Shown: positions 29,981-39,330, counted from the first letter of the stretch. The stretch is DNA of 64,000 nucleotides from Caryophanales bacterium (GCA_016288795.1 JAEELI010000002.1:1-64000); one strand, 5' to 3'. Notes: a model not told the origin generated them from the letters alone. Numbers and translations: made by a program.

Positions 29981-31393
29981 ATGAATAAATATTTAAAGAG
30001 ATTATTAATAGATTATAAAAATATTCCGGATTTAAAATATAAAGATATTAAAACAAATATATTTAAAAGAATTTATATTATCTATTTAGAATCTATTTGT
30101 GATAGTTCTAAAATAAATGATTTTATATTAAAAAATTTAACTAATCCCTTGGCAAAGCCTGATCTAAATAGTTCCATACCTGGTCCTAATACAATTAAAA
30201 TAAATAATTATAATGATATAAAGAAATATTTGCATAATGGCTTTGCCATAGTTCTATATTTAAATACTATATTAGCTATAGAAGTAAAAGCACCATTATC
30301 CAGAAGCATCCCTACTTCAAGCCGAGAACCTACTTTATATGGACCTGAGGATGCTTTCTGTGAAAACTATCAAACTAATTTAGGATTAATTAAAAGAAGA
30401 ATAAAGAGTTCTAGTTTAGAGACTAAAGAATTAACTATAGGAAAAAGAAGTTCTACTCTTGTTGGAGTTTGTTATATTAATGATATAATTAAAAAGAAAA
30501 ACTTAAACACAGTTATTGATAAACTAAATAAAATAGACACAGATAGCATCTTAGATGTAGGAATAATTGTTAATTATTTAGAAGAAGAATCTAAAAGTGT
30601 TTTTCCAACAATTAGAAGAACAGAAAGACCCGATGTAGTGGCATCAAGTTTATTAGAAGGTAAAATTGTTATCTTAGTAGATACTTCTCCATTTGCAATT
30701 ATTTTACCTACTTTCCTAGGGGATTTTATAAATCCCATTAGTGATAACTATGTTAAAAGCCCCAATGTAGCTTTTTTAAAGCTACTAAGACTATTTTGTT
30801 TTATTCTAGCTATCATTATGCCGTCTTTATTTGTAGCAGTTACAAATTATAATCAAGAAACTATACCGGCTAATTTATTGATTAATTTTAGTATTCAACA
30901 ATCTAGTGTTCCCTTTCCTGCCACTATTGAACTGTTAATATTAATAATAATCTGCGATATTTTAAGAGAAAGTGATTTAAGGTTCCCATCAAATTTTGGT
31001 TCAACCATATCCATTTTGGGAGCATTAATTATTGGTGAAGCTGCAGTTAATGCTGGCATTGTTTCTCCAATTATGATTATTATAACTTCTTTAACATATA
31101 TCTGTAGTCTCATATTTAATGATTTAGAAATAAACAATGCTATTAGATACTATAGATATTTATTTTTATTCCTAGGGGCCTTTTTAGGCCTATACGGCAT
31201 TTTTATTGCCTCAACCTTCTTACTAATTAACTTAGTATCTTTAAAATCTATAGGTTCTCCCTATCTTTTTCCCCTAGCGCCTTTTGACAAGAATTATTTC
31301 TTTAAAACTATTTTAAAGAAAAAAGAAGTTAATAATACTCAAAGAAGCGCTCTTTTAAGTGAAAATGATTTAACGAAGGGAGAAAATAAATGA
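29981..31393 (+). CDS. gerAA: Spore germination receptor subunit A
   Basis: 470-residue GerA-family subunit of an inner-membrane germinant receptor. A hydrophilic N-terminal half (to about residue 260) with the typical SKSVFPTIRRTERPD-type segment is followed by several membrane spans. Short for the family, with less N-terminal sequence than B. subtilis GerAA. It is the first gene of an A-C-B operon and overlaps gerAC by 4 bases (ATGA). Confidence 0.92.
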   Translation: MNKYLKRLLIDYKNIPDLKYKDIKTNIFKRIYIIYLESICDSSKINDFILKNLTNPLAKPDLNSSIPGPNTIKINNYNDIKKYLHNGFAIVLYLNTILAIEVKAPLSRSIPTSSREPTLYGPEDAFCENYQTNLGLIKRRIKSSSLETKELTIGKRSSTLVGVCYINDIIKKKNLNTVIDKLNKIDTDSILDVGIIVNYLEEESKSVFPTIRRTERPDVVASSLLEGKIVILVDTSPFAIILPTFLGDFINPISDNYVKSPNVAFLKLLRLFCFILAIIMPSLFVAVTNYNQETIPANLLINFSIQQSSVPFPATIELLILIIICDILRESDLRFPSNFGSTISILGALIIGEAAVNAGIVSPIMIIITSLTYICSLIFNDLEINNAIRYYRYLFLFLGAFLGLYGIFIASTFLLINLVSLKSIGSPYLFPLAPFDKNYFFKTILKKKEVNNTQRSALLSENDLTKGENK

Positions 31394-32463
31394 AAAAGAT
31401 TATTTTTTTAATAACTATTATTTTTCTTTTAGGAGGTTGTTACGACAATATAGAACTAAATGATTTATCGATAATTAGTGCGATGGGAATTGATTATATA
31501 AATAATAATTTCTATGTTACTTATGAAATATATAATGATAATAAATCAGAAAATACTCAAGAATTATTAAGCTATACTATATCGGGAATGGGTAATAGTA
31601 TTAGTTCAGCAATTACTGATGCTAATTATAAAACTGGAAAAAAAGCATACTTTGCTCATTTAAAAATAATAATTCTTAGTTCTAGTATTATAGAAAAACA
31701 CTTTAATGATATTACAGATTTTTTGTTTCGGAGCACTGATATTAGAGATGAATTTCAACTAGTTGTATCAGATAACTATTCTCCCAAAGAAATACTTGAA
31801 AGAAATAGCGAAAGGCACCCAGTAGTTGGAGATTTAATAAATACTTTGTTAAATCTTGAAAAATATAACAATGGAATTGCCACGAATGAAACTTTTAAAA
31901 GTATTATGTCAAAATTAATCGGAGCTAAACAAGATATTATTTTAAATTCCATCACTGTAAATGATGACCGACTAAGTTTAGGAAAATATTATATATTTAA
32001 TAAATATAAATGGGTAAATAATATTAGTAAAACTAAAACCAGTATATACAATATGCTAAGTCAAAATATATCTAATACTTTGTTAAGTAAGAAATACAAA
32101 GGCAAAAATTTTGCCATTGGGACTAAAAGTGTCAACTTTAAGTTAGATATTGATAAAGATAAAATAATAATTAAGGGTTCACTAGAAGGAATTATTAAAG
32201 AAAATAATCCTGGTTTAGATTTAAATAAAATCAAAACATATAAGAAAATAAATAAAGACTTTAGTAAACTAATTGAGGATGAAATTATTGCTTTAATTAA
32301 ACATTTACAAAATAGTCATAGTGATATTTTAGGATTTGAAGATATATATTATAAAAAATATAATCAAGATAATTATAATCTCTGGATAACTAATGAAGTT
32401 GAAGTAAATGTTGATTTAAGAATTAATAAACAAGGATATATATTTGAGGTGAATAATGAATAA
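31390..32463 (+). CDS. gerAC: Spore germination receptor lipoprotein subunit C
   Basis: 357-residue Ger(x)C lipoprotein; the lipobox LLGGC gives Cys17 after cleavage. The C-terminal domain with VEVNVDLRINKQGYIFEV is characteristic. It is anchored to the outer face of the spore inner membrane and completes the receptor. Lies between the A and B subunits, overlapping both. Confidence 0.9.
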   Translation: MKKIIFLITIIFLLGGCYDNIELNDLSIISAMGIDYINNNFYVTYEIYNDNKSENTQELLSYTISGMGNSISSAITDANYKTGKKAYFAHLKIIILSSSIIEKHFNDITDFLFRSTDIRDEFQLVVSDNYSPKEILERNSERHPVVGDLINTLLNLEKYNNGIATNETFKSIMSKLIGAKQDIILNSITVNDDRLSLGKYYIFNKYKWVNNISKTKTSIYNMLSQNISNTLLSKKYKGKNFAIGTKSVNFKLDIDKDKIIIKGSLEGIIKENNPGLDLNKIKTYKKINKDFSKLIEDEIIALIKHLQNSHSDILGFEDIYYKKYNQDNYNLWITNEVEVNVDLRINKQGYIFEVNNE

Positions 32464-33466
32464 GAAACTAGTTTATTTTATTAGTTCTGGTAGTATGTTT
32501 GGCATAGGTTTTTATATAATGTTACAAACTAATGGTAAAAATAGTTATATTAGTTTAGCTCTTGGAACTATTCTTGGAATAGCCATATTGTATATTTATA
32601 GTTTATTTAATAAATGTTTAAATAATAAAAAGTTAAAAGATGTTCTACCCAATTCATTTTTAGGAGTATTATTTAAAATAATTCTAATAATGTTTTATAT
32701 TACAATAATAACTATAGTTTTATTAGTCCTAGCTACTTTTGTTAATTCATTTTATTTAGTGAGAACTCCAATATATATAGTTTTATTATTTTTTGGACTA
32801 TTAAGTGTTTATTTAGTTAGTAAAGAAGAATATGTATTCTTTAGCATTAGTTCTATTTTATATTATTTAAATATCTTAGTGGTAGTTTTATTTGCCTTAG
32901 GACTTACTCCTTATATGAAAGTTAGTGAACTAATGCCGTGGTTTAATTTTAATAGTTTAAGTATCATAAAGGGATCTATAATATATGCTTTAATTACTAC
33001 CGTTCCTACTATATTAGTAATAGACTATAATTATAAGTTCAAAGACGTTTTAAAAGAATACCTAGGGGCTTCCTTAATAAACTTTATAATAATTATAAGT
33101 ATAATATTATCTTTAGGAAGCCCACTTATAAAAGTATATAAATTCCCTGAATATGATGCTTTAAAACAAATAAAAATATTAGATTTTATAGAAAATATAG
33201 AAAACATAAGTGCAATTAACTGGTATTTATCATTATTTATGATATTAAGTGTTGCTATACATGATATAAAAAGAATTACACCAAAAAAACATAATAAAAT
33301 ATACTTGTTTTTATTGTTACTGGTGCCTTTTTTATTAACTATTAATATATTTTATAAAAACTATATTAAAACTATCTATTTAGTTAATTATTACCCTCTT
33401 ACATTGTTTATATTCTTTATATTATTTATTTTATTATTTATTTATATAAAAATAAAAAAAGAATAA
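32456..33466 (+). CDS. gerAB: Spore germination receptor permease subunit B
   Basis: 336-residue integral membrane protein with about ten spans, of the endospore germination permease family (APC superfamily), the germinant-binding subunit. It overlaps gerAC by 8 bases with a GAGGTGA site inside that gene. The ligand cannot be told from sequence. No clear terminator follows. Confidence 0.9.
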   Translation: MNKKLVYFISSGSMFGIGFYIMLQTNGKNSYISLALGTILGIAILYIYSLFNKCLNNKKLKDVLPNSFLGVLFKIILIMFYITIITIVLLVLATFVNSFYLVRTPIYIVLLFFGLLSVYLVSKEEYVFFSISSILYYLNILVVVLFALGLTPYMKVSELMPWFNFNSLSIIKGSIIYALITTVPTILVIDYNYKFKDVLKEYLGASLINFIIIISIILSLGSPLIKVYKFPEYDALKQIKILDFIENIENISAINWYLSLFMILSVAIHDIKRITPKKHNKIYLFLLLLVPFLLTINIFYKNYIKTIYLVNYYPLTLFIFFILFILLFIYIKIKKE

Positions 33467-33477
33467 TTACTTATTCC

Positions 33478-33834
33478 TTAAATCCATTTACTAATATATA
33501 TTTTTCTAGTTGTATTTTCTTGATAATTGGCAAATATTTTAATTATATTATCAACAAAACTTCTTAATATATTATTATCTTTTTTTACTCTTATAGTTAG
33601 AATCTCTTCTTGAAGAGTACTTCTAAAAAGATAATCTTTTAAGTAACTGCCCAAAACTTTATCTAGTTTTTCAACTTTACTAATATCATCTTTATTATTA
33701 GTGTTGATAGAAAAAATATACTTTTTATAGATACTAACTATTTTTTCAGATAGAACATCATCATCTTGAAAATCAAAATTGACAATATTGTAATAGTTAG
33801 GGCAATATTTTAAAATTTCTTTTGCATTACTCAT
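33478..33834 (-). CDS. Small hypothetical protein
   Basis: 118-residue cytoplasmic protein, helical by composition, with no recognised motif. It has its own SigA promoter at 33860-33888 and ends 11 bases from the convergent ger operon. The AGAGAGTGATG region gives a weak ribosome-binding site. No function is proposed. Confidence 0.7.
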   Translation of the reverse strand: MSNAKEILKYCPNYYNIVNFDFQDDDVLSEKIVSIYKKYIFSINTNNKDDISKVEKLDKVLGSYLKDYLFRSTLQEEILTIRVKKDNNILRSFVDNIIKIFANYQENTTRKIYISKWI

Positions 33835-33859
33835 CTATCATCACTCTCTATTTAAATAA

Positions 33860-33888
33860 ATAATACTACAATAAGAGTTAGAAATCAA
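33860..33888 (-). promoter_or_regulatory. SigA promoter of the small hypothetical gene
   Basis: Minus strand TTGATT (33888-33883), 17 bases, TATTAT (33865-33860). Confidence 0.6.
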
Positions 33889-33930
33889 GATAAAAGCGAA
33901 CAAAAAAAGGCAAAAAATAATAATCATAAA

Positions 33931-34115
33931 GCAAAAAAAATAATCACTCTGATAAAATGACTATTCCTAGTTTTAATAACTCCTCACATCATTTAAAATC
34001 ACTCTCCATGATTTTAAATATTACAAATATTATCAGTATTCGTTGTGATTCGCTTATCTTTTTGAGTTTTCTTTCTCAATAAACAATTGTCTTGCTTAGC
34101 GCAGATAAGATTATT
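33931..34115 (-). ncRNA. Candidate structured RNA, 6S-like in size and layout
   Basis: A 525-base gap between efp and the gene at 33834 has no long reading frame. About 180 bases of it can form a closed structure. The ends pair as AATAATC...TCTG (34115-34102) with CAGA...GATTATT (33951-33939), followed by eight T. Inside lies a perfect 11-bp hairpin (33991-34019, loop TGGAGAG on the minus strand). Length and end-pairing resemble 6S RNA, but no conserved bubble sequence was recognised. A TATAAT lies just upstream of 34115, and a stronger promoter at 34274-34302. Confidence 0.5.
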
Positions 34116-34266
34116 ATATATAAAATATAACAATTTATTTAACTACATATAATTTTTAGCAAATATCACGTTATTAAATAATAAATTAAATATAATAAAT
34201 AAATTTAAAATATTAATAAAATAATAACTACTAGACACTTGATCCAAATTATAATATTTTACTAAG

Positions 34267-34302
34267 CAATTATAATATAACATGTTATATTATAATTGTC
34301 AA
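34267..34302 (-). promoter_or_regulatory. Strong promoter overlapping a 32-bp perfect palindrome
   Basis: Minus strand TTGACA (34302-34297), 17 bases, TATATT (34279-34274). The spacer and -10 lie within a perfect inverted repeat at 34267-34298 whose centre is ATAACATGTTAT. Such symmetry over a promoter suggests a repressor site. It reads towards the candidate RNA. Confidence 0.65.
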
Positions 34303-34334
34303 CAAAAAAAATACAATTTTTTCCGTTTTTTTAC

Positions 34335-34370
34335 AAAATAAAAAAGTAGAACTTTTTTATTAAGCTCTAC
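34335..34370 (-). terminator. Terminator of the rpmG-efp unit
   Basis: Minus-strand imperfect hairpin GTAGAGCTT/AAGTTCTAC with one G-T pair, followed by TTTTTT, over the efp stop. Confidence 0.65.
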
Positions 34371-34920
34371 CAGCATATTTTCCGTCTTTTGTTGAGACCA
34401 AAACAGTCTCTCCTTCATTGATAAATAAAGGAACTTTAATAACTTTGCCTGTTTCTATAGTTGCATCTTTTTGCGCATTTGTTGCAGTATTACCCTTTAC
34501 AGCTTCAGATGTTTCAATTATTTTATATTCAATTTTTTCTGGAAGAGTTATACCAATTATTTCTCCTTCATAAAAATCTATTGAAATATCTATGCCTTCT
34601 TTTACATAATTAGCATCTTCACCCAAAATACTACGAGGAACTTCTATTTGTTCATATGTCTCATTATTCATAAAAACAAAATTATCCCCACTAGCATATA
34701 AGTATTGAACACTATTTTTATCTATGTGAGCTTTTGTAATTTTAATATTAGTATTAAATGTTTGTTCAACTGTTGATCCTGTTTTTAAATTTTTAAGTTT
34801 TATTCTAACAAAAGCAGGGCCCTTTCCTGGTTTAACATGTTGAAATTCTTGAATTAAACATAGATTGCCATCTATTAAGACAGTCATACCATTTTTTATA
34901 TCATTAATATTTATATTCAT
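34360..34920 (-). CDS. efp: Elongation factor P
   Basis: 186-residue translation factor that relieves ribosome stalling at polyproline. The three beta-barrel domains are complete: HVKPGKGPAFVRIKLKNL with the lysine of the modified loop (KPGKGP), and the C-terminal OB folds ending VSTKDGKYAGRA. It follows rpmG by 18 bases. Confidence 0.97.
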   Translation of the reverse strand: MNININDIKNGMTVLIDGNLCLIQEFQHVKPGKGPAFVRIKLKNLKTGSTVEQTFNTNIKITKAHIDKNSVQYLYASGDNFVFMNNETYEQIEVPRSILGEDANYVKEGIDISIDFYEGEIIGITLPEKIEYKIIETSEAVKGNTATNAQKDATIETGKVIKVPLFINEGETVLVSTKDGKYAGRA

Positions 34921-34938
34921 GATTACCCTCCTTATTTA

Positions 34939-35103
34939 TTATTTTTTTTCTTTTACAAGAACACTTTTACGACATTTAGGACAATATTTTTTTAATTCTA
35001 AACGTTCAGGATTATTCTTTTTATTTTTGCTAGTTGGACGTAATTCAGTTCCACATTCTGTACATCTCATATTAACAAAGTTACGATTTTCATTTTTAGC
35101 CAT
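34939..35103 (-). CDS. rpmG: 50S ribosomal protein L33, zinc-ribbon type
   Basis: 54-residue protein beginning MAKNENRNFVNMRCTECG and containing YCPKCRKSVLV. Both CxxC pairs are present, so this is the zinc-binding form. GGAGGGTGATT precedes the ATG. It lies between efp and the PBP gene on the same strand. Confidence 0.93.
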   Translation of the reverse strand: MAKNENRNFVNMRCTECGTELRPTSKNKKNNPERLELKKYCPKCRKSVLVKEKK

Positions 35104-35146
35104 TAAAAATCACCCTCCAATTCCTTCCTATTATATCAAACTTTTG

Positions 35147-37072
35147 TTATTTTTCAAATAAAAAGTTCATAATACCTCGGGAAACATATTTAGTCCAATA
35201 AACTTTACTATAATTATATTTCTGAGTCTTATATATATTGGGTGCTAAAATAATAATACTAAACCTAGGATTATCGTAGGGGGCAAAACCAACAAATCCA
35301 ATTGAAGTTGTTTTTGTATCCATTAAACCATCATTATTTGTATCCACAAATGTTTCACTAGTGCCTGTTTTGCCCGCCGGGTTATATTTCTTGTCAATAT
35401 AAGTTCTAGCAGTTCCCTTAGTAGTAGCTAAATGCATAGCTTCCTTTAATCTTTCAATATATTTATCTTCTAAAGTTATTTTCTTTATTGTTTTATATTC
35501 ATTTCCTTTACCATTGATACTTTTCATTAGCTGAGGCCTTTTTTTATTACCATTATTAGCTAACGTATTAACATATTGAAATAATTCCATTGGTGTATAA
35601 GTGTCATATTGGCCAATAGTCAAGTTAAGTAACAAATCTCCACTTTTTTTCGAACCTATTATACCTATTTTTTCATCAGGCAAATCGATACCAGTCAAAT
35701 CTCCCAAACCATACTCTTTATACATATTTCTTAATTTATTAAAAGCATCTTCAGTTTTATTTAAATGCATATTAAACTTATACCTTTCATTAGTAAGTCC
35801 CAAAGCAATTCTGAATTGATAATAATTACTGCTCTTACTAATGGCCGTCAAATCATTGACGCGCCCAAGTCGTTTATAACTACACTTTATTGGCACTTGA
35901 TACAGTTTTATACAACCATCATTAACAGATGTTCCAATATCTATAACATTATTTTTATAGCCTGTGCTTAAAGTGGCCATTTTAACTATTGAACCTACTG
36001 TCCAAGAGGTATTAATCAAACTCGTATTAACATTTTCAAAAGTTCCATTGCTTTTTATTCTTTGGCCGCTTAAAGCAATAATTTCTCCTGTTTGGGGATT
36101 TCCTACAATACTAAACATTTCTTGAAAATAATCTGTATTAGAACGCTTCTTAGCTTTTATAATATTTTCTTTCAATAATCTTTCTAATTCTTGTTGAGCA
36201 TCTATATCTATCGATAAAACTAAATCACTTCCCCTTTTTCCTTCTTTTATTAATTCTAATTTATTATCTTTAGTAACTTTATATAAATCTTTTTCTCCTT
36301 TTAAAACACTATCATATTCTTTTTCTAAGTAGCTTAGACCTACTATATCATCCAGATTATAACCAAGATTTAAATACTCTTCTTTATTTTCTTTAGGAAT
36401 ACTTCCTATTCTTCCAAATATATCCTTAAGAGAATTGCCATAATTATAAACTCTTTCCCAAGATATTTCCGTAGTTATTCCTTGTATATTATTATTTATA
36501 AGCTCTTTATATTCTTCATCATTAATATTCTTTTTTATTAATTTATTAGCATAGGAATAGCCTTGGTTCATTAAGTAATATATGCTTGCACTTTTCTTAT
36601 CTAGTATCGATAGTTTATCTAGCATATCATCAGTTATTCTTTTATTCTTTAAATCCTCTATATCCTTAAGAGTTAGTTTCCTTTCTTTATATAATCTATA
36701 CTCATCTTTAGTAATTAAATCATCTCCATTATTGTTCAGAATTAGCCAAAATTTTTTATAACTATTTTCATTTAAATTAACATTTATAATTTTGGCTAAT
36801 TCATAGGCTATTTTTATTTCATCATCCCTTTTAATACTATTTAGTTTATGATAATAAACACTTTTAACTCCTATATTATCTACCAATACTTTATTATTTC
36901 GATCTAATATTCTCCCTCTAGGAGCGCTTTCGCCATAAACATAATTATTTGTCTTTTGATCTAATAACAATAACCATTTATTCTTCTCTATGACATTTAT
37001 ATATATAAGCCTTAAAACTATAACAAGAAAAATAAAAATTAAATATCCATATTTCTTTATCATAATAATCAT
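35147..37072 (-). CDS. Class B penicillin-binding protein (transpeptidase)
   Basis: 641 residues: N-terminal membrane anchor (about 8-26), dimerisation domain with RGRILDRNNKVL, and a transpeptidase domain with SIVK (SxxK), SSN (SxN) and KTGTSE (KTG) motifs. It cross-links peptidoglycan in elongation, division or spore cortex; the exact PBP2, PBP3 or SpoVD role cannot be assigned. No C-terminal PASTA domains, unlike many SpoVD/PBP2x. The start is uncertain between 37072 and the ATG at 37063; neither has a clear ribosome-binding site. Confidence 0.9.
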   Translation of the reverse strand: MIIMIKKYGYLIFIFLVIVLRLIYINVIEKNKWLLLLDQKTNNYVYGESAPRGRILDRNNKVLVDNIGVKSVYYHKLNSIKRDDEIKIAYELAKIINVNLNENSYKKFWLILNNNGDDLITKDEYRLYKERKLTLKDIEDLKNKRITDDMLDKLSILDKKSASIYYLMNQGYSYANKLIKKNINDEEYKELINNNIQGITTEISWERVYNYGNSLKDIFGRIGSIPKENKEEYLNLGYNLDDIVGLSYLEKEYDSVLKGEKDLYKVTKDNKLELIKEGKRGSDLVLSIDIDAQQELERLLKENIIKAKKRSNTDYFQEMFSIVGNPQTGEIIALSGQRIKSNGTFENVNTSLINTSWTVGSIVKMATLSTGYKNNVIDIGTSVNDGCIKLYQVPIKCSYKRLGRVNDLTAISKSSNYYQFRIALGLTNERYKFNMHLNKTEDAFNKLRNMYKEYGLGDLTGIDLPDEKIGIIGSKKSGDLLLNLTIGQYDTYTPMELFQYVNTLANNGNKKRPQLMKSINGKGNEYKTIKKITLEDKYIERLKEAMHLATTKGTARTYIDKKYNPAGKTGTSETFVDTNNDGLMDTKTTSIGFVGFAPYDNPRFSIIILAPNIYKTQKYNYSKVYWTKYVSRGIMNFLFEK

Positions 37073-37142
37073 TATTATTATGGGATAATTAGTATTTAGT
37101 ATTCATTTATAATAAGAAGAATAAACTATATTAGGTGATTTT

Positions 37143-37403
37143 ATGTTTAATATAATAGAAAAATTTATTAATAAGATGTCTATAGATGATGTGAATAATT
37201 TTGCCTTAAGTAAAAATATTCATTTATCTAATGATGAATTGATATGGACATATAACTTTATTAAAAAGAATTATAAGAATTATTTTTCTAACCCCAAAGC
37301 TTTTAATATAGATTTATATAAAAATAACTATTCAAAAGAAAACTTTAACAAAATTGTTAAAGTTTTCAATGAGTATTCTCAAAAGTATTCTAATTACTTA
37401 TAA
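37143..37403 (+). CDS. DUF2624-like small protein (YqfT-like)
   Basis: 86 residues beginning MFNIIEKFINKMSIDD, helical. B. subtilis has yqfT (DUF2624) beside the endonuclease IV gene, and this gene is likewise next to nfo, here convergent with the 3' ends overlapping by 10 bases. The family call rests mainly on position and size. Function unknown. Confidence 0.6.
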   Translation: MFNIIEKFINKMSIDDVNNFALSKNIHLSNDELIWTYNFIKKNYKNYFSNPKAFNIDLYKNNYSKENFNKIVKVFNEYSQKYSNYL

Positions 37404-38296
37404 TAATCTCTAATATCTGCAATTAAATTATTATTAAATTTTCCCTTTTTTAGCATATCTATTTCAAATTTATATGGAGGATATGATAATTCTTTATCGT
37501 TATCACTTTTACTAACATATGGTGTTTCTAGTATCTTAGGAACATTTTTTAATCTTGTGTTATTAACTATTTTTAATAATGTTTCAAATCCAATATGGCC
37601 AAGTCCAATATTTTCATGACGATCTTTATGGCTTGCTAATGGATTTTTACTATCATTAACATGAACACATTTTATTTTATTAACACCAATTATTTTATCA
37701 AAATTATCTAAGTAATCATCAAAATGATTCATATCAACGCCTGAATCATTTAAATGACAAGTATCTAAACAAATACCAATATTATTGGATTTAACGCCAT
37801 CTAAAATGGTTTTTATTTCCTCCAATGTTTTTCCACATTCACTACCTTTTCCAGCCATTGTCTCTAAAATAACCATACATTTATCGTTATCATCAATAAC
37901 AAAGTTTAACGCCTCAATAATATTGTTAATTCCTTCTTCAGTTGTTAGTTTAACACTAGATCCTGGATGCAAAACAATGTATTTTATTCCCATTTCTTCG
38001 CATCTGCTTATTTCCTTTTTTAAAAAGCTAATAGAAAAATTCCAGGCATCTATTTTTTCTTTGTTTGCTAAATTTATTATATATGGAGCATGACAAATAA
38101 CGTTATTTAATTCTATGTTATTTTGTTTCATTAATTCAATAGCATCACTTGTCCATTTTTTAGATATTTCGCTTCTAATAGTATTTTGTGGTGCCCCAGT
38201 ATAAATCATAAATGCATTAGCTCCATAACTAATTGCTTCTTTTGTTGAACCAAGTAATTGCTCATTATTAAAATGAACATGACTGCCTATAATCAT
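37394..38296 (-). CDS. nfo: Endonuclease IV (AP endonuclease)
   Basis: 300 residues of the xylose-isomerase-like TIM barrel fold. Zinc-ligand motifs: GSHVHF at the N-terminus, HAPYIIN, YIVLHPG, ETMAGKGSE, LDTCHLNDSG, HVNDSKNPLASHKDRHENIG in part, and ILETPY. Cleaves abasic sites in base-excision repair, and in Bacillus spores is important for germinating cells. AGGAGTG precedes the ATG. Confidence 0.97.
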   Translation of the reverse strand: MIIGSHVHFNNEQLLGSTKEAISYGANAFMIYTGAPQNTIRSEISKKWTSDAIELMKQNNIELNNVICHAPYIINLANKEKIDAWNFSISFLKKEISRCEEMGIKYIVLHPGSSVKLTTEEGINNIIEALNFVIDDNDKCMVILETMAGKGSECGKTLEEIKTILDGVKSNNIGICLDTCHLNDSGVDMNHFDDYLDNFDKIIGVNKIKCVHVNDSKNPLASHKDRHENIGLGHIGFETLLKIVNNTRLKNVPKILETPYVSKSDNDKELSYPPYKFEIDMLKKGKFNNNLIADIRDYYK

Positions 38297-38324
38297 AATT
38301 TCACTCCTAATTAAATTATAACAT

Positions 38325-38350
38325 AAAAAAATCTCGCTTTCACGAGATTT
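38325..38350 (-). terminator. Terminator of the tandem prepilin operon
   Basis: Minus-strand hairpin AAATCTCG-TGAA-GCGAGATTT followed by a T run, after the last prepilin gene. Confidence 0.85.
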
Positions 38351-38368
38351 AATTAACTATTATATAGC

Positions 38369-38827
38369 TTAACACTTAGCGTGTGTGCTTGCTGTCCAAG
38401 TCGCTGTGCTAAATGCGGTGAAACCAGTATAATCCTCTCTTGTTCCTCCGATAATCTTAAACTCATCATTTTTCTTTAAGTTTAATGTAAAAGTATAAGC
38501 ATTTGTAGAAGTGTTAACTAATACTTTTCCAGAATAAGCAGATGTGTTTCCATCATATATTCCTAAGTTTGCTAATTCTTCAACTGTAAAGCAATACTCA
38601 CTTCCAGAATGATAACTTTTATCAGTTGTAAAAGTTATTTTTCCTAGACCATCTAAGCTTACGGCTTCTCTAGCAGCTTTAACAACTTCAGTAGCTTCAA
38701 CATTGAATGCGTCTCTACGAGCATTTTGCATATATGGAAGTATTGTTGTAACACCAATTACTGTTACAATTGCAAGTATTACGATTACTGCTAGTAATTC
38801 GATTAATGTAAAACCTTTCTTATTCAT
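38369..38827 (-). CDS. Type IV prepilin-like protein, third of tandem
   Basis: 152 residues with the class III signal MNKKG-FTLIELLAVIVILAI; cleavage after Gly by a prepilin peptidase and methylation of the Phe are predicted. Glu at position +5 is present. The globular part is 110 residues with two cysteines (YCFTVEEL and the C-terminal AKC), probably a disulphide. It is 17 bases after the next copy and shares the first 40 residues almost exactly with it. No pilus motor or platform genes are in the window. Confidence 0.85.
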   Translation of the reverse strand: MNKKGFTLIELLAVIVILAIVTVIGVTTILPYMQNARRDAFNVEATEVVKAAREAVSLDGLGKITFTTDKSYHSGSEYCFTVEELANLGIYDGNTSAYSGKVLVNTSTNAYTFTLNLKKNDEFKIIGGTREDYTGFTAFSTATWTASTHAKC

Positions 38828-38844
38828 TATTAAACCCTATTTCA

Positions 38845-39312
38845 TTAACTACATGCTACAGTAGCAGATGTTGACTCTGTTATAGATATAGATCCGGTTG
38901 TAGCTTTAGTAGCAAGATATTTCTTTCCATCAGTCATACTTAATTGATATACATATCCGTTACCAGAAGATGCTTTAGTTACTCGAACCGTTCCTGAATA
39001 CTTGTTACTTGCTGCAGTAGCTGATACAACATTAGCGTCTTTATTCCATAATCCTAAATCAACTAGATTCTTTAAAGTGAAGCAATAACCATTTGTGATG
39101 CTTGTATAATTATTTGTTATTGAATTAATTTGAATTAAACTTACTGCGTTTGAAGCAGCATCAATAACATAGTTAGCTTCATCAGTAAATGCATCTTTTC
39201 CTGCATTTTGAATGTAAGGTAATATTGTAGTTGCACCAATTACTGTTACAATTGCAAGTATTACGATTACTGCTAATAATTCGATTAATGTAAAACCTTT
39301 TTTATTATCCAT
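38845..39312 (-). CDS. Type IV prepilin-like protein, second of tandem
   Basis: About 155 residues from the second ATG (39312, spaced 6 bases from GGAGG). Signal KKG-FTLIELLAVIVILAI, then a globular domain very similar to its neighbour at 39331 (DEANYVIDAASNAVSLIQI, YCFTLKNLVDLGLWNKDA). The copies differ in the tips, where only the Cys and LGLWNKDA blocks are kept. Probably a recent duplication. Confidence 0.85.
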   Translation of the reverse strand: MDNKKGFTLIELLAVIVILAIVTVIGATTILPYIQNAGKDAFTDEANYVIDAASNAVSLIQINSITNNYTSITNGYCFTLKNLVDLGLWNKDANVVSATAASNKYSGTVRVTKASSGNGYVYQLSMTDGKKYLATKATTGSISITESTSATVACS

Positions 39313-39330
39313 CATTATCCTCCGCTTCTA

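Noticed and set aside
33835-34359. RNase P RNA, tmRNA or SRP RNA in the gene-free gap
   Set aside because: None of the universal motifs (GAGGAAAGUCC, a CCA end, the GGAAGG-type SRP loop) were found on either strand.
36895-37072. Calling the class B PBP SpoVD
   Set aside because: No PASTA domain and no spore-type promoter; motifs only support a class B transpeptidase.
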